Of a DNA stretch of 64,000 nt, positions 57,355-64,000 are shown in pieces. The translations under genes were made by a program, and so were the position numbers. The notes beneath the pieces were generated by a model. It was not told the origin of the DNA and did not search any database. It was given only the letters and a program-made list of their open reading frames with translations. The stretch is taken from assembly GCA_964620045.1 (NCBI GenBank), contig CAZUJL010000006.1:100829-164828 (forward strand). Direction: 5' to 3'. The stretch's first letter is position 1. Each line of letters begins with the position of its first letter. The DNA comes from VFKU01 sp964620045. GTDB taxonomy: Bacteria; Hydrogenedentota; Hydrogenedentia; Hydrogenedentales; GCA-2746185.

Positions 57355-57942
57355 ATGCACATTTTCGGCAAAGACGACGAGAAGAACGAAAAAGAGAAGA
57401 AGGACGACTTCGGTTCGCTGATGCTTAAAGCGCGCACCGTGCTCGTGAACGGTGAAGTCGACCAAGAACTTGCGCAGAAGGTGATTTCGCACCTGATCGC
57501 GCTCGACGCCGAATCTCACGACCCCATTCGCGTCATCATCACCTCGCCCGGCGGCCATGTGGACTCCGGTTACGCCATCCACGATGTCATGCGCTTTATC
57601 GAATCGCCCGTGATCACGATTGGCGCAGGCTGGGTGGCCAGCATCGCGGTGCCGATCTTCTTTGGCGCGCCCAAGGGCAAGCGCTTCTCGCTGCCCGGCA
57701 CGCGCTTTCTCATTCACCAGCCGAGCGGCGGCGCGGGCGGCCAGGCGGCCGATATTCGCATCGAGGCGCAGGAGATCATCAAGATCCGCAAGCGCATCAA
57801 CGAGATGATCTCGAAAGAAACCGGCCAGCCGGTGGACAAAGTCGCCAAAGACAGCGAACGCAACTTCTGGATGGCGGCCGACGAAGCCGTGGCCTATGGG
57901 CTCGTCGATAAGATTGTGACGAAGTCGAGCGAAGCGAAGTAA
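57355..57942 (+). CDS. clpP: ClpP-family serine protease
   Basis: A 195-residue ClpP-like subunit. Triad: Ser96 (GWVASIAVPI), His121 (FLIHQPSGG) and Asp166 (KDSERNFW). IITSPGGHVDSGYAIHDVM and MAADEAVAYGLVDKI are family motifs. The nucleophile loop reads WVASIA rather than the usual MAASMG, and the N-terminus is a charged lead (KDDEKNEKEKKDDFG) with no obvious propeptide. It could form the usual tetradecamer with a Clp ATPase or be a specialised paralogue; no clpX is adjacent. GGGGG precedes the ATG. Confidence 0.88.
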   Translation: MHIFGKDDEKNEKEKKDDFGSLMLKARTVLVNGEVDQELAQKVISHLIALDAESHDPIRVIITSPGGHVDSGYAIHDVMRFIESPVITIGAGWVASIAVPIFFGAPKGKRFSLPGTRFLIHQPSGGAGGQAADIRIEAQEIIKIRKRINEMISKETGQPVDKVAKDSERNFWMAADEAVAYGLVDKIVTKSSEAK

Positions 57943-57958
57943 CGAACAATTATCAGGC

Positions 57959-57992
57959 GGCACGGGCGAGCGCCCGTGCCGTTTTCTTTTTT
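57959..57992 (+). terminator. Rho-independent terminator of clpP
   Basis: Perfect 10-base arms GGCACGGGCG / CGCCCGTGCC with a 2-base loop, followed by GTTTTCTTTTTT. The T-tract reaches the stop codon of the convergent radical SAM gene at 57991. Confidence 0.9.
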
Positions 57993-59277
57993 ACAGCGCC
58001 CAGGCACGGTCTTCGGGCTCGACCGTTTTTTCCTGCTCGCGGATATAGACCAGCGGGTCGTGCGTCACTGGGATATCGGTGATGGGTCGCGCCTCGTCTT
58101 CGCCGAACAAGTGCGCGTAATCGCGGTGGAAGCCGTCGCACACGTGCCGCGCATGGCAGCTTGAACAGGCCACGTACTGCTTGTAGCCCGCGTCCTTGTC
58201 CGCGCGCACGGCGCCTTCGACGTGATAGAGGCGCTCCTTGCCCGTGACCCAGCTCAGCTTCGCCAGCGCCCGCTGAATGCCAAGCCCTAGCTTGCCGCGC
58301 AACGGCTGCTCGTGGAAGCGCCGCGTGATGCCGGGGTAGCGGTACGTGATCCAGCGCGCGAAGGGGCCGATGTAAAACGCCGGCACCAGGTCGCCGCCCT
58401 TCATGCGCTGCGGCTGCAGGCCGGTCCAGTTCCAACTGTTGTAGTCCCACTCGTGGTGGTCATACGAGAGCTGTTGGAAGTTGTAGAAATTTTTGCGGTG
58501 CCGCGGCTCGGCCATGCACAGCGGGAGGTAGCGCACGTTGCACTCGATGCCCGCCTCTTCGAGGATGTCCATCGCCTCGGTCAGCACCGGCTTGATGTCC
58601 GAATACTTGGCGACGTTGTCGTGCGTGCGGATGCCGGTTTCCTGGTCCTCGAACGGATTGAACGCGAGGAAGTTCACCGCGTTTGCGCCGTAATGCACAG
58701 CCTTGCGTGCAATCTCCGGCAGAATCGGCACCACCGGCTTGCTCATGGTGCAGTTGAAGCGGAACGGCACGCCGATCTCGCGCATGTTCTCGATCGCGGC
58801 GATAATCTTCTCGTACGCACCCTTGCGGCACACGACTTCGTCGTGGATGTCGCCGATGCCGTGCAGGCTCACGAGGAAATCGCGGACGCCGGCGTCCTTG
58901 AACTGCTGCAGTTTTTCTTTCTTAGCCAGTACGAGGCCGTTCGTGATCAGCGTGGGGTAGAGGCCGATCTCGTGGCAGTAGCGGATGAGTTCGAGGATGT
59001 CCGGATGAATCGTCGGTTCGCCGCCCTGGATGTCGATCGCGGTGTTGCCGTAGTTGTAGCGCAGGGTGTGGCAGATTTCCTTGGCCTTCTCGAGCGTCAT
59101 GAATGGATGCTCGGGATGGTCGTTGTCCTCGATACGGTTCAGGAAATAGCAGAAGTAGCAGCGCAGGTTGCACGTCTGCCCCAGCCACATTACGCCGCGG
59201 CGCGACAGCGTGCGCTTGCGGGTCTTGTCCAGCGGGGGGCGTTCGGCGGCCGGGCGCGCCTCGGTAACCACTGCCAT
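57991..59277 (-). CDS. Radical SAM protein with C-terminal Cys motif (paralogue 2)
   Basis: A 428-residue radical SAM enzyme. Cluster motif QTCNLRCYFCYFLNRI (C-x3-C-x2-C), GGEPTIHPDILELIRYC, LITNGLVLAKKEKLQ, VSLHGIGDIHDEVV and a C-terminal CSSCHARHVCDGFHRDYAH that probably binds a second iron-sulfur cluster (SPASM-like). It is closely similar along its length to the next gene, so the two are a tandem duplication. A role in polysaccharide or lipid modification is suggested by the methyltransferase and Wzt/Wzm genes nearby; the reaction is unknown. Confidence 0.85.
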   Translation of the reverse strand: MAVVTEARPAAERPPLDKTRKRTLSRRGVMWLGQTCNLRCYFCYFLNRIEDNDHPEHPFMTLEKAKEICHTLRYNYGNTAIDIQGGEPTIHPDILELIRYCHEIGLYPTLITNGLVLAKKEKLQQFKDAGVRDFLVSLHGIGDIHDEVVCRKGAYEKIIAAIENMREIGVPFRFNCTMSKPVVPILPEIARKAVHYGANAVNFLAFNPFEDQETGIRTHDNVAKYSDIKPVLTEAMDILEEAGIECNVRYLPLCMAEPRHRKNFYNFQQLSYDHHEWDYNSWNWTGLQPQRMKGGDLVPAFYIGPFARWITYRYPGITRRFHEQPLRGKLGLGIQRALAKLSWVTGKERLYHVEGAVRADKDAGYKQYVACSSCHARHVCDGFHRDYAHLFGEDEARPITDIPVTHDPLVYIREQEKTVEPEDRAWAL

Positions 59278-59309
59278 GCGTTATGACCTTCCCTGCGCGG
59301 GCCTGCGAA

Positions 59310-60629
59310 CTACAGCGCCCAGGCCTTGTCTTCTTCTTCGACCACTTTGTCCTGCTGCCGGATGTAGTAGAGCGGATCGTCCACCACCGGGATATTCGTC
59401 ACCGGCACGGCTTCGTCCGTGCCGTAGAAATTCGCATAGTCGCCGTGGAATCCGTCGCAGATATTGCGCAGCGAACACTGCTCGCATTTGTCATGGTGCT
59501 GGTAGTGCAGGTCCATCGCGGGGCGCACGCGGCCTTCCCGGCGGTACCAGTAGTCCTTGCCGAACACAGCCACGCCGAGGTTCGCGATCGCGTGCTGCGC
59601 GGTGTAGAACGCGTTTGTCTTGAAGGGGCTCTGCGATTCGCGCTTCATGCGTTCGTGCGGCTCGCTGATGTAAATGCGGCGCGCGAGGCGGCCAATCTTG
59701 AACGGCTTGTTCAGCTCGCTGTCTTTCATGCGCTGCGGCTGCATGCCGGGCCACATCCAGCTCGCGTAGTCCCACTCGTGGTTGTCATACGACAACTGCT
59801 GGAAGTTGTAGAAATTCTTGCGGTGCTTTTCTTCCGCCATGCACATCGGCAGATAGCGCACGTTGCACTCGATCTTCGCTTCTTCGAGGATGTCCATCGC
59901 TTCGCCAAGCGACTTCTTGATGTCGGCGTAGCTCGCGACGGTGTCGTGCGTGCGGATACCGGTTTCCTGGTCTTCGAAGGGGTTGAACGCGATGAAGTTC
60001 ACCGCCAGCGCGCCGTACTGCACCGCCTTCTTTGCGATCTCCGGAAGAATCGGCACGACGGGTTTGCTCATCGTGCAGTTGAACCGGAACGGAACGTCCA
60101 GCTCGACCATGTTCTCGATCGCCTGGATGATTTTTTCGTACGCGCCCTTGCGCACCACGACCTTGTCGTGAATCTCGCCAATGCCGTGCAGGCTGACCAA
60201 GAAGTCACGCACGCCGGCGTCTTTAAACTCTTGCAGCTTTTCTTTCTTGGCGAGCACGAGACCATTCGTGATCAGCGTGGGGTAGAGGCCGATTTCCTTG
60301 CAATACCGGATTAACTCGAGGATATCCGGCAGAATCGTCGGCTCGCCGCCCTGGATGTCGATCGACGTATTGCCATAAAAATAGCGAAGGGTGTGGCAGA
60401 TTTTCTTGGCCTTCTCGAGCGTCATGAACGGATGCTCGGGGTGATCGGCGTCGTTGATGCGGTTCAGGAAGTAGCAGAAGTAGCACCGCAGGTTGCACGT
60501 CTGGCCGAGCCACATGACCCCGCGCTTGGTGAGCACGCGCTTGCGCGTTTTCGTTACCTCGCGGTGATGATGGCCGTTGCCGTTGTGCCCGTTCGTGTGC
60601 GCCGGGGCCGAAACCACTTCACTGGACAT
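59310..60629 (-). CDS. Radical SAM protein with C-terminal Cys motif (paralogue 1)
   Basis: A 439-residue paralogue of the gene at 57991-59277, first in the pair. It shares GVMWLGQTCNLRCYFCYFL, GGEPTILPDILELIRYC, LKNGLVLAKKEKL-like segments, FRFNCTMSKPVVPILPEIA, YLPMCMAEEKHRKNFYNFQ and the C-terminal CEQCSLRNICDGFHGDYA. The N-terminus carries a His/Asn/Gly-rich stretch (TNGHNGNGHHHRE) absent from the other. Main differences lie in the C-terminal third, which may set substrate choice. AAGGAG lies before the ATG, and a promoter at 60681-60709. Confidence 0.86.
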   Translation of the reverse strand: MSSEVVSAPAHTNGHNGNGHHHREVTKTRKRVLTKRGVMWLGQTCNLRCYFCYFLNRINDADHPEHPFMTLEKAKKICHTLRYFYGNTSIDIQGGEPTILPDILELIRYCKEIGLYPTLITNGLVLAKKEKLQEFKDAGVRDFLVSLHGIGEIHDKVVVRKGAYEKIIQAIENMVELDVPFRFNCTMSKPVVPILPEIAKKAVQYGALAVNFIAFNPFEDQETGIRTHDTVASYADIKKSLGEAMDILEEAKIECNVRYLPMCMAEEKHRKNFYNFQQLSYDNHEWDYASWMWPGMQPQRMKDSELNKPFKIGRLARRIYISEPHERMKRESQSPFKTNAFYTAQHAIANLGVAVFGKDYWYRREGRVRPAMDLHYQHHDKCEQCSLRNICDGFHGDYANFYGTDEAVPVTNIPVVDDPLYYIRQQDKVVEEEDKAWAL

Positions 60630-60680
60630 ATAAACCGCTCTCCTTTTTGGCCGGGAAAAAGACCCAGCCAGAAGCGGTTT

Positions 60681-60709
60681 AGGATACCAGAATGGGGGAA
60701 TACGGGCAA
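60681..60709 (-). promoter_or_regulatory. Sigma-70-like promoter for the radical SAM pair
   Basis: Minus strand TTGCCC (60709-60704), 17 bases, TATCCT (60686-60681). Start near 60674, leader about 45 bases. Confidence 0.5.
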
Positions 60710-60752
60710 CCGGATCGGCCTAAAATGCCGTGAAAAGCGCCGCGTTTGGGCG

Positions 60753-61613
60753 TTATTTACCGCGCCTCGGCCGCCGCCCCACGCCGTATAGCGAGCCGAT
60801 GACCGTGCCGTGGGGGTTGGTGTACCGATTCGGGATAATTTCGCCGACTTCAAAATAGATTTCCAGAAGGCGTTTGAGCGAGTCGTCGATGAAGAATTGG
60901 ACGTGATCCGGGTTCGTGTACTCTTCCGGCCCCGTCGGCACTTCGATGAGCACCGAGCCGTCCGGCTTCAGAATGCTCGCAATTTTTCCAAAAACCTTGT
61001 GCAGATCGGGCAGATGCTCGACCGTGTGAAACGACATCACGAGGTCGTAGTACGCCGGTTTTAATTTCAGGTCTTCGAAGAGGTCGGTCTCAATCTTCAC
61101 GCCGAGCGCTTCCATGCCCGCCTCGGCCGTCGGCTTGTTCATCTCGCAGCCGAGCGCTTCGTGACCGCGATCCTGCAGTTCGCGCAGCAAGATGCCCTCG
61201 GAACAGCCGATCTCGAACACTTTTTTGTGCGCGCCGTTCAACACGCCCGCGCGCTCGGCAATGCCCATGCGCGCATCGATAAAGCCCTGCCACTGCGGGC
61301 CGTATTCGATTTTCGTGATGCCCTGGTGCTGTTTGTCGCGCACCCAGTACGCGATATCGCTGTACATGAGGTGCAAGATGCGCTTCTTCGGCGTTTTGCG
61401 GCTGTACACATGCTCGCACTCGGGGCAGTGGTCCAGTGGCGTAAACCGCGTCTGGAATTCGACCTTGTCCGGCTTGCTGCCACAGACGGGGCAACGCCGC
61501 GCGTGCCGCGTGAAGCCGGGCACCATGTACAGGAAGCGGATATTGCGCAGGGTCAGGCAGGAAACAACCTTCTCCAGGAACGTGCGCGGTTTGGGCTGGT
61601 AGAGCGTATTCAT
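60753..61613 (-). CDS. Zinc-ribbon class I SAM methyltransferase
   Basis: A 286-residue methyltransferase. A zinc ribbon (RCPVCGSKPDKVEFQTRFTP, then HCPECEHVYS) precedes a Rossmann fold: KVFEIGCSEGILLRELQDRG (motif I), ALGCEMNKPTAEAG, YYDLVMSFHTVEHLPDLHKV, LKPDGSVLIEVP and HVQFFIDDSLKRLLE. These match Methyltransf_23-type enzymes of polysaccharide clusters. Between the radical SAM genes and the exporter; likely modifies a sugar or carrier. Confidence 0.88.
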   Translation of the reverse strand: MNTLYQPKPRTFLEKVVSCLTLRNIRFLYMVPGFTRHARRCPVCGSKPDKVEFQTRFTPLDHCPECEHVYSRKTPKKRILHLMYSDIAYWVRDKQHQGITKIEYGPQWQGFIDARMGIAERAGVLNGAHKKVFEIGCSEGILLRELQDRGHEALGCEMNKPTAEAGMEALGVKIETDLFEDLKLKPAYYDLVMSFHTVEHLPDLHKVFGKIASILKPDGSVLIEVPTGPEEYTNPDHVQFFIDDSLKRLLEIYFEVGEIIPNRYTNPHGTVIGSLYGVGRRPRRGK

Positions 61614-61689
61614 CCGCTGAGAAATCCTGCGATTGATGTGCCGTTACGACCGCAAAGGGTATCACACGTGCGGAAACCCGGCCAACCTG

Positions 61690-63765
61690 CTACGACTCCG
61701 CCGCGGTGATCCGGCCCGTGAACAGGCGATGCATGCCCGGCGCGAACCGGATCGCGCCGTGTTCCGCGACGCGCAGCGCCTGTAGCACGCGCGCCGCCTG
61801 GCGGAATTCCGAATTGAGCACAGTCATGCGCGAGGTATTCGCCGCGTCGTCGTCTTGCAGCGTGATCGTCGGCAGGCCGGTGCCGGTCGCGCGCGCGAAT
61901 CCCCGTGCGGAGTAGTCCTGATTCAGATGCACCCAGTCGCCGCTGTCCAGCCCGATGGTGGGGAAGGTGCCTTGCTCGGCGGACGTCGCCCACGCGGTGT
62001 AGTCTTCCGACAGCATCAGCGAAGTCTGGTATTCGTCGACCGTCACTTCCTCAAGAGCCTCGAGATCGGAGGTCCAGAGCAATACGCCGTCCTGCGCGGG
62101 TTTGATCGACCAGTGCAGCCGGAATGGAAACCGTCGCGATGCGCCGCTCACGCGTAGTTCATCGCCGACACGCTCCATGTGATCCCAGCGCAGAAAGCGG
62201 CTGTCGTTCCATAAGTGATCGATGAGTAACGACTCGTATGCATGCATCGCCGCCGTCAGCGCGCGGCCGTTGTAACTAAGCTGAAGCTGCCCACGGTTTA
62301 CGCGTGCCGTCAATGGGCCTGCGGCGACGATATGCCGGACTGCCTGAGCTTCCATGCGCCGGAGGATTTCTTCGCGGCCCGCGTCGAGATCAAACCGAAT
62401 TGTCCAGGACGGCCGTGTTCCTGCAGGGATTTCTTCGCCGTGCGCCATGTGTTCGGCAATGCGAAACACGCGGCTCTTCGACAGGTACTCGGTGTTCGCC
62501 CATAGACCGTGCGTGTGCGGAGGATGGCCGTCCATCGTGATCAGCACCGGCACGCGCGGCGATTCATCGGGTGCGAGAATCCCCGCGATCGCGCCAAGCG
62601 GTTTCGAGATGGTCATCTCGGCCCACGCGACGTCGTCCACGGAAATGTCCTGGAACTTTCCGGATTCGTCGTCGTACACCCAGCGGTTGTAGTCGACGGG
62701 GAAGAACATCGTCGTCTCGACGACTTCCGCATCGAGCGGCCGTTCGAGTTCATGGTGCCCGGTCCACACCAGCGTGTTGCCTTCCAGCCGGAGTTCCCAC
62801 ACGATGGTAAGTCCGAGTTTTTCGTCATAACCCCGCGCGACGCACCGGGTGTCCGTCGCTTCGTGGATGGTCCATTCGGCATCCAGCGAGCTACGCCAGC
62901 CGTTCAGGCGGAAGATCTGCGACCGGAAACCTTGCGGCGTCGTGAGTTCTTCCTGTTTATGGAACAACGAAATGCGGCCGTTGGAGATCATGGCTTCGGT
63001 GTCGCCGCTGCGCAGCGTGTGCACACCTTTTGGGGCGCCGATTTGGCGCAAGTAGTAGTCGATGGCCTTCGAGGCGGAATCGCGTGCGATCATGTTGCCC
63101 TGTCGCAACAGTACCGCGCGGCGGCACAGCACGTTTACGATGCTGAGATCGTGCGAAACGAATAGAATCGTTTTGCCCGATTCCATCAGCTCGCCGATTT
63201 TCAGGCGGCATTTGCGCTGAAATTCCTCGTCGCCGACCGCAAGCACTTCGTCGATGAGGAAAATATCGGGATTCGTATGCGCGGCGACGGCGAACCCGAG
63301 GCGCACGTACATGCCGCTCGAATAGGTCGCCACGGGGAAATCGATGAACTTGCCGATGCCTGAAAACTCGACGATGCGATCGAAGATCGCGTCCACCTGT
63401 GCGTGGCGCACGCCGTGGATGCCGGCGTTGAGATAGACATTCTCGCGGCCGCTGAGCAGCGGATGAAAGCCCGCGCCGAGTTCGAGCAAGCTCGCCACGC
63501 GGCCGTGCACGCGCACGCTGCCTTCGGTGGGCGTGGTGACACCGGCGATGATTTTTAGCAGCGTGCTTTTGCCGGAACCGTTTGCCCCGATGATGCCCAC
63601 GGATTCGCCGGCTTCCACGTTGAACGTGATGCCTTCCAGGGCTGTGACTTCGTCGGGCCGTTTCCCGCGCACGAGATCGGGAAGCCCGCCGCGTCCCAGG
63701 AGTGCGCGCACGCCGCGCGCCGCGCGGAACCGCTTGGTGACGTTATCGACTTCAATGATCGCCAT
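61690..63765 (-). CDS. Wzt-like ABC ATPase with very long beta-rich C-terminus
   Basis: A 691-residue polysaccharide-export ATPase. Residues 1-240: GIIGANGSGKST (Walker A), ELGAGFHPLLSGRENVYLN, YSSGMYVRLGFAVA (signature), IFLIDEVLAVGD (Walker B), LFVSHDL. In ordinary Wzt about 170 residues of substrate-binding Wzt_C follow; here there are about 430. The extension seems to be two similar units: WELRLEGNTLVWTGHHELER ... FFPVDYNRWVYDDESGKFQD (near 320-390) and WSIKPAQDGVLLWTSDLEAL ... MLSEDYTAWATSAEQGTFPT (near 560-620). It may bind the exported glycan or chain end. Confidence 0.88.
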   Translation of the reverse strand: MAIIEVDNVTKRFRAARGVRALLGRGGLPDLVRGKRPDEVTALEGITFNVEAGESVGIIGANGSGKSTLLKIIAGVTTPTEGSVRVHGRVASLLELGAGFHPLLSGRENVYLNAGIHGVRHAQVDAIFDRIVEFSGIGKFIDFPVATYSSGMYVRLGFAVAAHTNPDIFLIDEVLAVGDEEFQRKCRLKIGELMESGKTILFVSHDLSIVNVLCRRAVLLRQGNMIARDSASKAIDYYLRQIGAPKGVHTLRSGDTEAMISNGRISLFHKQEELTTPQGFRSQIFRLNGWRSSLDAEWTIHEATDTRCVARGYDEKLGLTIVWELRLEGNTLVWTGHHELERPLDAEVVETTMFFPVDYNRWVYDDESGKFQDISVDDVAWAEMTISKPLGAIAGILAPDESPRVPVLITMDGHPPHTHGLWANTEYLSKSRVFRIAEHMAHGEEIPAGTRPSWTIRFDLDAGREEILRRMEAQAVRHIVAAGPLTARVNRGQLQLSYNGRALTAAMHAYESLLIDHLWNDSRFLRWDHMERVGDELRVSGASRRFPFRLHWSIKPAQDGVLLWTSDLEALEEVTVDEYQTSLMLSEDYTAWATSAEQGTFPTIGLDSGDWVHLNQDYSARGFARATGTGLPTITLQDDDAANTSRMTVLNSEFRQAARVLQALRVAEHGAIRFAPGMHRLFTGRITAAES

Positions 63766-63768
63766 GCG

Positions 63769-64000
63769 CTACACCTGATCCGCGAGCGTGCCCGCGCGCC
63801 GGCGAAACACAATCAATCCCGCAAAGACCATCGCCACCGCGCACAGTGCCGGCCATGCGATCAGTCCAGGTTCCGGAGTCTGTCCATAAAACAGGGCCTG
63901 CCGCAGCGCGGTGATGAGCCCCGCCATGGGATTCGCAAAGTACACGGGATACAGCCACGCCAAATCGCGGGCGTCCAGCGCTGTCTTCACAAATTCCGGC
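63769..64000 (-). CDS. ABC-2 type polysaccharide exporter permease, C-terminus (Wzm-like)
   Basis: The gene enters from beyond the right edge; 77 codons are visible. Reading: PEFVKTALDARDLAWLYPVY, FANPMAGLITALRQALFYGQ, then a membrane helix AWPALCAVAMVFAGLIVFRR and the tail AGTLADQV. NPM..LI...R is the conserved end of Wzm/TagG permeases. Spacing of three bases to the Wzt-like gene supports a transporter pair. Confidence 0.85.
   Translation of the reverse strand, partial: PEFVKTALDARDLAWLYPVYFANPMAGLITALRQALFYGQTPEPGLIAWPALCAVAMVFAGLIVFRRRAGTLADQV

Noticed and set aside
1..64000. tRNA or rRNA genes
   Set aside because: No cloverleaf with a GGTTCGA-type T-loop and CCA-side stem, and no rRNA-like conserved stretch, was recognised by eye.

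Overview
The window is a GC-rich bacterial chromosome segment with tightly packed, mostly housekeeping genes. The cell is diderm: there is a TolC-type outer-membrane channel, a DUF481-type outer-membrane barrel, a Wzt/Wzm-like polysaccharide exporter and an O-antigen-ligase-like protein. Flotillin-like FloA with NfeD partners, planctomycete-like pseudopilins, a bacterial XPB helicase beside AddAB, and a tiny bS22/COX24-like protein fit a deep-branching group such as Hydrogenedentota or a PVC-superphylum relative. That placement is inference and uncertain. No rRNA, tRNA, CRISPR array or transposase was found.

Layout. 1-9 kb is mixed: an incomplete gene at the edge, a TPR membrane protein, an O-antigen-ligase-like protein, a response regulator, an unknown Arg-rich protein, a pseudopilin, then pcrA-pheA-cyclophilin. 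9-33.6 kb is entirely on the minus strand (19 genes): a fused arsenosugar-type transferase plus DUF547, TolC, purA, DUF1844, a 29-residue basic protein, ndk, the xpb-addB-addA repair operon, a seven-cistron-scale NfeD/FloA membrane operon, hemW, a ThDP enzyme and a six-EF-hand exported protein. 33.56-34.14 kb has no gene but is AT-rich and carries DnaA-box-like sites. From there to 57.9 kb, 22 of 23 genes are on the plus strand: a diguanylate cyclase, small membrane/lipid genes, an accessory island, and the infC-rpmI-rplT-hisA-tyrA-tmk-holB-PSP1-tatD operon, then pabBC and clpP. 58-64 kb is minus-strand again: two tandem radical SAM enzymes, a methyltransferase and the Wzt/Wzm exporter.

Points of most interest. 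(1) The switch in gene orientation at 33.6-34.1 kb coincides with an AT-rich, DnaA-box-bearing spacer and looks like a replication origin not linked to dnaA. (2) A small accessory island at 40.7-46.0 kb holds a membrane receptor-like TIR-TM-FGE protein, a block of dispersed and tandem repeats, and a lower-GC AAA+ ATPase/subtilisin pair of the IetAS type whose ATPase ends in a helix-turn-helix and whose promoter overlaps an inverted repeat. (3) A palindromic dispersed repeat has inserted in frame into hemW, and half of it recurs in the island. (4) infC appears to start at ATC behind a perfect Shine-Dalgarno and a leader attenuator. (5) The FloA operon encodes a short protein that aligns with only the N-terminal part of FloA. 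(6) The Wzt-like ATPase has an unusually long C-terminal part made of two similar beta-rich units.

Many genes are translationally coupled through ATGA, TAATG or TGATG overlaps. Promoters quoted are sigma-70-like matches read by eye; no searches or folding calculations were run.
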